From Kiritimatiellia bacterium (lineage in GTDB: Bacteria; Verrucomicrobiota; Kiritimatiellia; RFP12; UBA1067), in contig JAFRNO010000558.1 in NCBI GenBank assembly GCA_017430155.1, forward strand, positions 1 to 6,316: 6,316 bases of DNA, written 5' to 3'. The first letter of the stretch is position 1; every line of letters starts with the position of its first letter. The position numbers were made by a program, and so were the translations under genes. Below are positions 1 through 5,185 of the stretch, in pieces. The notes under the pieces were generated by a model that saw only the letters and a program-made list of their open reading frames with translations, searched no databases and had not been told where the DNA came from.

Positions 1-1652
1 CCCTTGTGGCACGACCACCCGCCGCGGTTGCAGCGCGTGAGCATGTCCATCAGGTAGGCGTTCGCCTCGGGCTTGACGCCGTACATGAAGATCGAGATGA
101 GGCCGCCGTTCAGCTCGGAGAAGCGCGAGATGATCTCCGCGGAGCGCGTCATGCCGCTCGTCGCGTCGCCGTCCGTCGCCACGAACGCCACGATCGGGCG
201 CGCCGGGTCGCGCGGCAGCGTCAGCACGCTGCGGAGCGTGCGGAACACGTCCGTGTTGCCGTGCGCCTTCAGCGTCGAGAGCCATTTCCGGGCCTCCTCG
301 ACCGAGTTGACGTCCACTTCGCGCCACGCCGTGTCGGCGAAAGCGTACGAGAACTTGTCGCGGAACGCGACCACGTTGAAGCGGTCTCCCGTGTTGAGGC
401 GGTCCAGTGCCTCGAGCACGGCCTTGCGGCAGGAGTTGAGCCGGTCGTTGCCGATGGAGCCGGACGCATCGAGCATGAACACGATGTCCTTTGAGACGAT
501 GGGCAGCGGGTTGTCGGGGTTGGACGCCACGCGCACGCGGAAGTACTTGAGTTTGGGCTGTGCCGGATCGATCCAGTAGCCGAGGTCCGTCTTCACGTTC
601 TGGTTGAACGGACGCCCCGCGGACGCCTTCTCGTCGCGCAGCTTGCGCACGGCCGCCTTCTCCTTCATGACGATCGCCTCGTCTACACGCGACATCGCCG
701 GCGGCGCCGGCGGCGGCTTCGCGGCCTCTCTCGCTGCCTTTTCTCGGGCTTCGCGCTCGGTTCGTTCACGGGCTATGCGGGCCGCCTCTTCGCGTTCGCG
801 GGCTTCACGCTCGGCCCGTTCGCGGGCTTCGCGTTCGACCCGTTCGCGGGCTATGCGAACCACCTCTTCGTGTTCACGGGCAATGCGGGCCGCCTCTTCG
901 CGCTCGGGGACGAGAATCGCGTCGTCGATGACCGTGCATCGCACGTCGGCCACGGCATTCAAGAAATCGTCCGTGAGGCCGGTGAGCGTGAAGTTGGCGT
1001 AGGAGTCCTCGGTCTTGCCCCACTTGAAGCGTGAACCGGAAAGGTCCTTGAGCCGGTTGAGATGGTGCAGCGGAAGCGGGTAGGCGGCAAAATCGAGGCG
1101 TTTGAACGCCTTGATCGGGAGGTCGTATCTCTTCGCGACGGTGCCGTCGGCATTCACGAAATCGACGCGCACGGCCAATTCCGCCATCTTCGGCGCATCT
1201 GACTTCTCCCAGCGGCGGATCGCCGCCTCCTCGTTGTCGCCAAACCGGTAGGGCTTGCCGCCGATCACACGGGCCTCGGGGTCCTCGAAGTCGGAAAACT
1301 GCACGCTCATGCCGACGGCCTCGATGCGTCGGTGGGCATCTGCTTTCCAGGCGTTGTAGGCGGAGTCGTCGACCGACAGGCGGATGGTGAACTGCGCCGT
1401 GCCGGCGGCGCGGTCGAGCGTGATGTTCGGCGTGCCGTCGGGTCGGACGTCCAGCGCGGCCCTGAGGAGCGTCCGCTCCTTCTCGACGCCGTAGAATCTT
1501 TCGTGGATCGCGGCGTAGGCCTCCGTCACCTTCTTCGCCTGGTCGTCAACGCGGGCGAAAATGCTGCCCGCGCCGAGCCCCTGAGCGACTGTCGTCCCGG
1601 CCGCCGCGCACAGCAGGGCGAACAGTACGGCTTGGATCGTCTTTGTTTTCAT
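1..1652 (-). CDS. Secreted von Willebrand factor type A (vWA) domain protein, C-terminus beyond window
   Basis: The minus strand is open from ATG at 1652 to the window edge, giving 550 codons with no stop, so the gene is partial at its C-terminus. A GAAAGGA ribosome site (1658-1664) lies five bases upstream. Residues 1-23 form a signal peptide (MKTKT, hydrophobic core, TVA before Q24), so the protein is probably exported. Residues about 40-245 are a beta/alpha region I do not recognise. Residues 250-311 are an Arg/Glu/Ala coiled coil, followed by PPPAPP. A vWA domain starts near 388: metal-site residues are D395, S397 and S399 (DASGS), T467 (GNTD) and D494 (ATDG). vWA domains with a full metal site bind protein ligands through a divalent cation. 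The layout (export signal, coiled coil, vWA) resembles bacterial vWA proteins with an N-terminal extension, but no partner gene is visible, so the ligand is unknown. The domain call is firm and the biological role is not. Confidence 0.9.
   Translation of the reverse strand, partial: MKTKTIQAVLFALLCAAAGTTVAQGLGAGSIFARVDDQAKKVTEAYAAIHERFYGVEKERTLLRAALDVRPDGTPNITLDRAAGTAQFTIRLSVDDSAYNAWKADAHRRIEAVGMSVQFSDFEDPEARVIGGKPYRFGDNEEAAIRRWEKSDAPKMAELAVRVDFVNADGTVAKRYDLPIKAFKRLDFAAYPLPLHHLNRLKDLSGSRFKWGKTEDSYANFTLTGLTDDFLNAVADVRCTVIDDAILVPEREEAARIAREHEEVVRIARERVEREARERAEREAREREEAARIARERTEREAREKAAREAAKPPPAPPAMSRVDEAIVMKEKAAVRKLRDEKASAGRPFNQNVKTDLGYWIDPAQPKLKYFRVRVASNPDNPLPIVSKDIVFMLDASGSIGNDRLNSCRKAVLEALDRLNTGDRFNVVAFRDKFSYAFADTAWREVDVNSVEEARKWLSTLKAHGNTDVFRTLRSVLTLPRDPARPIVAFVATDGDATSGMTRSAEIISRFSELNGGLISIFMYGVKPEANAYLMDMLTRCNRGGWSCHK
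723..905 (-). repeat. Degenerate 24-base coding repeat encoding the Arg/Glu coiled coil
   Basis: Within the vWA gene, residues 250-310 are built from related eight-residue blocks such as RERVEREA and RERAEREA, with EEAARIAR variants between. At DNA level the blocks share CGCGAACGGG and GCGAAGCC elements at 24-base spacing. All units keep the frame. The repeat number could change by slippage and so alter the length of the stalk between the N-terminal region and the vWA domain; that last point is inference. Confidence 0.6.
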
Positions 1653-1675
1653 GGGGGTCCTTTCTGACGGCGCGA

Positions 1676-1704
1676 ATTATAGCACATCCCCCCCACCCGC
1701 ACAA
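1676..1704 (-). promoter_or_regulatory. Sigma-70-type extended -10 promoter of the vWA gene
   Basis: Reading the minus strand, TTGTGC (1704-1699) is followed by 17 bases and TATAAT (1681-1676), which is a perfect -10 box preceded by TG one base upstream (TGCTATAAT). Transcription would start near 1669, giving a leader of about 17 bases that contains little but the GAAAGGA ribosome site. The spacer is very G-rich. The -35 box matches only three of six positions, which the extended -10 can offset. Confidence 0.75.
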
Positions 1705-1736
1705 GAACGCCAACAGAACGCCAACAAAACGGTAAC
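1704..1736. repeat. 11-base tandem repeat upstream of the vWA promoter
   Basis: AGAACGCCAAC occurs twice back to back (1704-1714, 1715-1725), followed by a related AAAACGGTAAC (1726-1736). The first unit overlaps the -35 end of the vWA promoter. It could be an activator or repressor site, since 11 bases is close to one helical turn, or a neutral slippage repeat. Only the repetition is seen. Confidence 0.5.
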
Positions 1737-1802
1737 GGCAACAACAACTGTATGAAAAAGGACGATAAAGACCCATCTGCAGTTCGCCCGCAGACGCACA
1801 CA

Positions 1803-1934
1803 CCCCGTTCCGCACCGTAATCTTATTACAGCCCCTACCCCACGGCCCGCACCATAATCGTACGCACGCTCCCGCCATGTTCCGCATCGTAATATTATTG
1901 CTCCGTAATCCATGTCATGTTCCACACCGTAATC
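1803..1934 (-). repeat. Left array of the 16-base repeat GATTACGGTGCGGAAC
   Basis: On the minus strand the 16-mer is exact at 1807-1822. It is degenerate at 1844-1859 (13 of 16), 1879-1894 (14 of 16) and 1919-1934 (15 of 16), with a shorter fragment at 1901-1910. Copies start 35-40 bases apart with unrelated or G-rich sequence between. All read away from the 363-residue gene. The outermost copy extends to a 23-base match (1803-1825) with the inverted copy at 3464-3486. Spacing of about 3.5 helical turns suggests a set of protein-binding sites, which is inference. Confidence 0.85.
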
Positions 1935-1977
1935 CTACCGATTATTCAAGTCGTCACAAGGAAAACACCCATGTCTG

Positions 1978-2118
1978 ATGGCAAAGGAAGCCTCGCTCTT
2001 TCAGTTTAAGTACATAGTGCCCGCACGCCAAGGCCAGGTCTTGCGTTTCGCTGTCCGTACCCTTCTCCGTACGACTTGGGTGAAAGGCAGACAAACACGG
2101 TGGCGGCGCATATCTTGA
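1978..2118 (+). pseudogene. Possible decayed transposase N-terminus (IS1595-like)
   Basis: A 46-codon plus-strand frame starts MAKEASLFQFKYIV, which resembles the starts of IS1595-family transposases, where a short basic start with a FQF-type motif leads into a zinc ribbon. The overlapping frame, one base apart, reads GLAFRCPYPSPYDL, similar to the FRCPxC ribbon motif. This suggests frameshift decay. A ribosome site AAGGA (1958-1962) is well placed for ATG at 1971, which reads only 12 codons (MSDGKGSLALSV) before a stop. The family call is from memory of family style; the fragment is short and could be chance. Nothing else gene-like is seen between 1935 and 2142. Confidence 0.25.
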
Positions 2119-2142
2119 AAAACGCTGTCAGGCAGGAAAGCG

Positions 2143-3234
2143 TCAGGCGACGCGGCGGCGAAGCAGCCAGCCAATGACGCTCTTCGGGATGCGCGGACGG
2201 CCGAGCTTGCGCACGTAGCCTTCCCCGTTCGCGGGAATGCAGTCGGGGTCGAGCCGCAGCGCGAGCGATGCCTCAAGCGAAATGAGCGTCCCCTCGCATT
2301 GCCCCAGTATCTCCTGCGCGGTTTTGCGGGCACGGACCAGATTCGCCTGCAGACCGTCCGAAGCGACGACGGGAACAGCCGCCTGGGACGGGGCCGCATC
2401 GGCGGGGGCGGCATCGGCAGGCGTTTCCGCAGACGATGGTGCTGAAGCGACGGACATGGACCCGGGCGGCGGGTCGGGCGTGACGACTGCCGCCTCCGGC
2501 GCAGGCAGGAGCATCGCGGGCGGTACGGGCTCGCCCGAGCCACACGCCTGGCGGAACCGCTTCGCCAACGCCTTGTAGCGCATGATGGTTGAGTACTTAT
2601 CAAAGAGGTCGGGCGCCTCGCGTTGGAACAGGCGCTTGATGCCGCCCTTGCGCCCCACAATCCGCCCCTGTCCGTCGAACCGGAGGGTATTGTCGACGAA
2701 GCACTCAAGGTCCTCCAGGAGCGAACCGAGCCGAAGCGCCGCCTCGGGCGAACCGCGCGCGGTATGAAGCGCCGCACGGATCGCGTCAAAAGTCGGGCGC
2801 GGGTTCAGCGTGTGGTGCCTGCGTACCTCGCGCCGTGCGTCGGCGAGCTTCCGGCGCCGCTCGCGCTCCTTCTCGTAGTACGTCGGACGTCGTAGTCTCT
2901 TGACAAAAAGCGAGAGCCGCCGATAGAGGAACGTCGCCAGCGTGTACACGCCGAAAAGTGCGGCTAGGGCCAAAAACAGGGACACCTTCTGTTCAAACGT
3001 GCGCGCGTTACGCCTGAAAAAACCCTCCAGCGTGCGCGGGACGTGCCCGATGGTGTGGCCGTTCTTGTACGCCTCGTACCAGAACGTCCGCCGATAGCTC
3101 TCCGAGTCAAGACGCAGCACGTGCACGAGAAAGCCGTCTATGAGGCTCTCGAACGTGATCGGCGTGGGATCGGCAGGCGGCCGCATGACGCGGCAGCCCT
3201 TGCTTTCCAGATACTCTTCTACGGCTTTTCGCAT
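2143..3234 (-). CDS. Unrecognised 363-residue single-pass membrane protein
   Basis: I do not recognise this protein. ATG at 3234 has GAAGGG (3242-3247) seven bases upstream. There is no signal peptide. Residues 1-80 are mixed, with LIDGFLVHVLRL near 31-42. One membrane helix spans about 83-104 (VSLFLALAALFGVYTLATFLY) and is followed by a strongly basic stretch (RRLSLFVKRLRRP, then ERERRRKLADARREVRR), so the C-terminal two thirds are probably cytoplasmic. Residues 145-235 look helical (SLLEDLECFVDNTL, KYSTIMRYKALAKRFRQ). A Pro/Ala linker covers 236-290, then a second helical block. The end, KLGRPRIPK, resembles an AT-hook (GRP core). The gene stands alone between inverted repeat arrays, which suggests that it and the repeats belong together. 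It may be a membrane-tethered repeat-binding protein, but that is speculation. It shows no nuclease or transposase motif. Confidence 0.75.
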   Translation of the reverse strand: MRKAVEEYLESKGCRVMRPPADPTPITFESLIDGFLVHVLRLDSESYRRTFWYEAYKNGHTIGHVPRTLEGFFRRNARTFEQKVSLFLALAALFGVYTLATFLYRRLSLFVKRLRRPTYYEKERERRRKLADARREVRRHHTLNPRPTFDAIRAALHTARGSPEAALRLGSLLEDLECFVDNTLRFDGQGRIVGRKGGIKRLFQREAPDLFDKYSTIMRYKALAKRFRQACGSGEPVPPAMLLPAPEAAVVTPDPPPGSMSVASAPSSAETPADAAPADAAPSQAAVPVVASDGLQANLVRARKTAQEILGQCEGTLISLEASLALRLDPDCIPANGEGYVRKLGRPRIPKSVIGWLLRRRVA

Positions 3235-3250
3235 GTTGTGGCCCTTCTTT

Positions 3251-3270
3251 GTCCCGACGCCGTAATCTTA
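3251..3270 (-). promoter_or_regulatory. Degenerate 16-base repeat over the likely -10 of the 363-residue gene
   Basis: The minus strand reads TAAGATTACGGCGTCGGGAC, related to the flanking array repeat with its TAAGAT leader. With the bases before it, it gives TGGTAAGAT, an extended -10-like box (TAAGAT at 3270-3265) 30 bases before the start codon. A TTGACA (3309-3304) lies upstream, but its spacing fits neither this box nor any good -10. A protein that binds the repeat could repress the gene here. The promoter call is weak. Confidence 0.35.
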
Positions 3271-3346
3271 CCATGTTCGCCGCCAGGGGAATAGAGGGTA
3301 AACTGTCAAAAGAATTCAACAGAAATGTAGCGAAATGGATACAAAT

Positions 3347-3359
3347 GCGGCATGGCCGC
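3347..3359. other. Small perfect hairpin GCGGC-ATG-GCCGC
   Basis: A five-base-pair perfect stem with a three-base loop lies between the upstream region of the 363-residue gene and the right repeat array. On the minus strand it is followed by ATTTGTATCC, and on the plus strand by GATCTTC. Neither is a proper T-tract, so it is not called a terminator. Confidence 0.3.
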
Positions 3360-3388
3360 GATCTTCTGTCGAAGGTGGCCATCTATGC

Positions 3389-3486
3389 GATTACGGTGCG
3401 GAACACCGAAGTGTAGTTGGGAATATGATTACGGTGCGGAACGGGAGAAGGGGCAAGACCCCGTAAGATTACGGTGCGGAACGGGG
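3389..3486 (+). repeat. Right array: three exact copies of GATTACGGTGCGGAAC
   Basis: Exact copies lie at 3389-3404, 3427-3442 and 3467-3482, separated by 22 and 24 bases of different sequence. The copies read on the plus strand, away from the 363-residue gene, and mirror the left array. The last spacer holds GGGGCAAGACCCC, and CCGTAA-GA-TTACGG (3461-3474) forms a small palindrome across the last copy. Three short direct repeats with unique spacers recall CRISPR, but the repeat is too short and no cas genes are seen. Confidence 0.85.
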
Positions 3487-3488
3487 GA

Positions 3489-3500
3489 ATGACCGGTCAT
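3489..3500. promoter_or_regulatory. 12-base perfect palindrome ATGACCGGTCAT
   Basis: A perfect palindrome lies two bases outside the right end of the inverted repeat unit. It could be an operator or an insertion-site feature. With no gene reading from it, the role is unknown. Confidence 0.3.
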
Positions 3501-3523
3501 CGGCCATTACTTGAAATCCCCCA

Positions 3524-3605
3524 TTAAATGCTACCGATCAGGTTAAATGTTGATGTTGCCGATCAAGTTAAATGTTACAAAGCAAGTTAAATGCTACCGA
3601 TTAGG
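3524..3605. repeat. Four-copy 19-base tandem direct repeat (possible IS21-type end)
   Basis: Units begin at 3524 (TTAAATGCTACCGATCAGG), 3543 (25 bases, with an extra TTGATG), 3568 (TTAAATGTTACAAAGCAAG) and 3587 (TTAAATGCTACCGATTAGG). The first and last differ at one base. Ends of IS21-family elements carry multiple terminal repeats of this general kind, often AT-rich with TTAAATG-like cores, so this may be a leftover end. No istA or istB-like sequence is present in the window. The last unit overlaps the stop codon of the small reading frame next to it. Confidence 0.7.
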
Positions 3606-3718
3606 AATAGCAAGGCAATAAACAGTCCGATCATCAGCAATCTGGCCAGAAAAGCCAGAATGCCGATGAGACCATCGAGGCTTGTGCCTTGCGATTCCGT
3701 GATGTCGGTATTTTTCAC
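3587..3718 (-). CDS. Possible 43-residue single-helix membrane protein
   Basis: A GTG at 3718 begins one base after the TGA of the synthase gene (3722-3720) and opens 43 codons ending in TAA (3589-3587). The polar start (VKNTDITESQGTSLDG) is followed by a hydrophobic helix at residues 17-40 (LIGILAFLARLL, then MIGLFIALLFLIG), interrupted only by one Arg. GGTGGA inside the end of the synthase gene is a modest ribosome site and would allow coupled translation. The frame is closed by a TGA at 3733-3731, so GTG is the only usual start. Its stop codon is contributed by the 19-base repeat, so the reading frame may have been truncated by that sequence. No family is recognised. It could be chance, but a random frame rarely gives so clean a helix. 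Confidence 0.4.
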   Translation of the reverse strand: MKNTDITESQGTSLDGLIGILAFLARLLMIGLFIALLFLIGSI

Positions 3719-3719
3719 A

Positions 3720-5033
3720 TCAGTCCACCATCACGGGATCGAAGGACTCCTTCCACGGGAGGCCCTGCTTGTTCAGCTCCGCCATGAACGGGTCAGGGTC
3801 GAACTCCTCGCACGTGTGGACGCCCTTCTCGGTCCACTTCCCCTCAAGGAACATCTTCGCGCCGATCATCGCCGGCACGCCCGTCGTGAAGCTGATCGCC
3901 TGCGAGCCCACCTCGGCGTAGCACTCCTGGTGGTCGCACACGTTGTACACGTAGTAGCGCACGGGCTTGCCGTCCTTGACGCCCTCGAAGATGCAGCCGA
4001 TGTTCGTCTTGCCCTTCGTGCGCGGGCCCAGCGTGGCGGGGTCGGGCAGGAGCGCCTTCAGGAACTCGATCGGGACGATCTTCTGTCCCTTGAAGTCGAC
4101 CGGGTCGATGCGCGTCATGCCCACGTTCTCGAGGCACTTGAGGTGCGTGAGGTAGCTCTGCCCGAACGTCATGAAGAAGCGGATGCGCTTGATGCCCTTC
4201 AGGTTGCAGCCGAGCGACTCCAGCTCCTCGTGGTGGAGGAGGTACATGTCCTTCTCGCCCACCTGGTCGAAGTCGTACACGCGCTTGATCGCCATCGGCG
4301 CGGTCTCCACCCACCAGCCCTTGTCAAAGGCCTTCTTGTACTCCACCGGCACGCCGTGGGAATCCGTCACCGTTCCGTCATTCGTCATTCCGTCATTCGT
4401 CATTCTGTCATTCACCCAGTAACTACCTTTTGCGGACACCTCGCGGATGTTGATCTCGGGGTTGAAGTTGGTGGCGAAGGGATAGCCGTGGTCGCCGCCG
4501 TTGCAGTCGAGGATGTCGAGCGTGTGGATTTCGTCGAAGTAGTGCTTCTGCGCGTAGGCGGAGAACACCTGCGTCACGCCGGGGTCGAAGCCGCAGCCGA
4601 GGATGGCCGTGAGGCCGGCCTTCTCGAACCTCTCGCGGTACGCCCACTGCCAGGAGTACTCGAAGTGCGCCTCCTCCGGCGGCTCGTAGTTCGCCGTGTC
4701 GAGGTAGCTCACGCCGGCGGCGAGGCAGGCGTCCATGATCGCGAGGTCCTGGTACGGGAGCGCGATGTTCATCACGAGGTCGGGCTTGTACTCCTTGATG
4801 AGCGCGGTGAGGCGCGGCACGTCCATCGCGTCGATCTGCGCGGTCGTGATCTTCGTCGTCGCGCCCTTCGCGGCGTACCACGGGCGCGACTCGATGTCCG
4901 CCTTGATCGCCTTGCACCGCGCCTCGGTGCGGGACGCGATCAGCAGTTCGCCAAACGTTTCGGGGTTCTGGGCCATCTTCGCGGCCGCCACGCCGGCAAC
5001 GCCGCCGGCACCTATCAGCATAACTCTGCTCAT
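3720..5033 (-). CDS. Carboxynorspermidine / carboxyspermidine synthase (saccharopine dehydrogenase-like)
   Basis: This 437-residue cytoplasmic enzyme matches the carboxynorspermidine synthase family (EC 1.5.1.43). These enzymes use NADPH to condense aspartate semialdehyde with putrescine or diaminopropane, giving carboxyspermidine or carboxynorspermidine, which a separate decarboxylase turns into the triamine. The Rossmann motif IGAGGVAG is at 7-14. Family stretches follow: NIALPYQDLAIMDACL (89-104), LDTANYEPPEEAHFEYSWQW (111-130), ILGCGFDPGVTQVF (144-157), ATNFNPEINIRE (187-198), FMTFGQSYLTHL (287-298) and DPDPFMAELNKQGLPW (412-427). Usual family length is about 400. The excess is mainly at 207-239, where KGSYW and WWVET, normally close together, are split by about 30 residues that include NDRMTNDGMTND. 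ATG at 5033 has AAAGGA eight bases upstream. The decarboxylase partner is not in the window. Confidence 0.93.
   Translation of the reverse strand: MSRVMLIGAGGVAGVAAAKMAQNPETFGELLIASRTEARCKAIKADIESRPWYAAKGATTKITTAQIDAMDVPRLTALIKEYKPDLVMNIALPYQDLAIMDACLAAGVSYLDTANYEPPEEAHFEYSWQWAYRERFEKAGLTAILGCGFDPGVTQVFSAYAQKHYFDEIHTLDILDCNGGDHGYPFATNFNPEINIREVSAKGSYWVNDRMTNDGMTNDGTVTDSHGVPVEYKKAFDKGWWVETAPMAIKRVYDFDQVGEKDMYLLHHEELESLGCNLKGIKRIRFFMTFGQSYLTHLKCLENVGMTRIDPVDFKGQKIVPIEFLKALLPDPATLGPRTKGKTNIGCIFEGVKDGKPVRYYVYNVCDHQECYAEVGSQAISFTTGVPAMIGAKMFLEGKWTEKGVHTCEEFDPDPFMAELNKQGLPWKESFDPVMVD
4376..4413 (-). repeat. 15-base minisatellite inside the synthase gene
   Basis: On the plus strand CGTCATTCGTCATTC occurs twice back to back (4376-4390, 4391-4405), followed by TGTCATTC. 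It is a heptamer GTCATTC at alternating spacing of 8 and 7 bases, five copies in all. Because 8 plus 7 is 15, each full unit adds five codons (NDGMT or NDRMT) and keeps the frame. It lies in the non-family insertion of the synthase. Confidence 0.85.
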
Positions 5034-5065
5034 GGAGAGGATCCTTTCAGTCGCATTCTGTTCAT
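5030..5065 (-). other. 11-codon upstream reading frame overlapping the synthase start (ATGA)
   Basis: ATG at 5065 reads MNRMRLKGSSP and stops at TGA (5032-5030), overlapping the synthase ATG as ATGA. The frame covers the synthase ribosome site. Its own ribosome site is poor, so it may not be translated. Confidence 0.2.
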
Positions 5066-5081
5066 GTCGACCCGAATTCCA

Positions 5082-5097
5082 TGCTCCACCCGGAGCA
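5082..5097 (-). promoter_or_regulatory. Leader hairpin TGCTCC-loop-GGAGCA of the synthase transcript
   Basis: A six-base-pair perfect stem with a four-base loop lies in the roughly 74-base leader, about 10 bases after the predicted transcription start. It has no T-tract. It may stabilise the messenger or take part in control; no known riboswitch is recognised. Confidence 0.35.
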
Positions 5098-5113
5098 GTT
5101 CAAGGGCATGCAC

Positions 5114-5142
5114 AGTATACCACATCGGCCTCCCGCCCGCAA
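5114..5142 (-). promoter_or_regulatory. Promoter of the synthase gene
   Basis: The minus strand has TTGCGG (5142-5137), 17 bases, then TATACT (5119-5114), with TG one base before the -10. A perfect inverted repeat CCCGC-AAT-GCGGG (5136-5148, plus strand) covers the -35 box and could be an operator. The layout matches the vWA promoter: weak -35, 17-base spacer, extended -10. Confidence 0.65.
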
Positions 5143-5185
5143 TGCGGGATTCTTTGTAGACGCGCGCGAGAAACGGGCGTTTCCG

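Larger units (their letters stand above)
1803..3486. mobile_element. Possible 1.7-kb mobile unit bounded by inverted repeat arrays
   Basis: A perfect 23-base inverted repeat (1803-1825 against 3464-3486) encloses the unrecognised 363-residue gene. Further 16-base copies lie just inside both ends, all pointing outward. Multiple subterminal copies at both ends are known for several transposon types and for repeat-flanked REP-type units. I see no matching target-site duplication outside the ends and no intact transposase inside, and the enclosed protein has no recognisable catalytic motif. If mobile, the unit may be a passive or decayed element moved by an enzyme elsewhere. An alternative is an immobile gene with operator arrays on both sides. 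Confidence 0.35.

Noticed and set aside
6..579. Plus-strand frames opposite the vWA domain
   Set aside because: They are mirror frames of the vWA gene, whose metal-site residues make the minus-strand reading secure.
1546..1925. Minus-strand frames of 113 and 82 codons across the left array
   Set aside because: They cross the vWA promoter and the repeat array, and one overlaps the start of the vWA gene out of frame; the composition (Cys, Gly, Arg) reflects the repeats.
2001..2789. Minus-strand 262-codon frame overlapping the 363-residue gene
   Set aside because: Arg/Ser/Pro-rich composition is typical of an off-frame shadow in GC-rich DNA, and the other frame has a ribosome site, a membrane helix and normal composition.
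3304..3309. TTGACA as the -35 box of the 363-residue gene
   Set aside because: No acceptable -10 lies 16-18 bases downstream; the bases there are CTGGCG-like, so it was kept only as a remark.
3389..3482. CRISPR array
   Set aside because: Repeats are only 16 bases, spacers 22-24 bases, only three copies are present, the repeat recurs inverted on the other side of the gene, and no cas gene is seen.
3591..5159. Long plus-strand reading frame of 522 codons opposite the synthase gene
   Set aside because: It is antisense to a firmly identified enzyme, is full of His, Arg, Val and Leu from GC-rich codon mirroring, and has no recognisable motif.
5165..5185. Intrinsic terminator after the beta-sandwich gene
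   Set aside because: The stem GAAACG/CGTTTC exists, but the sequence after it on the minus strand is CTCGCGCGCG, with no T-tract.
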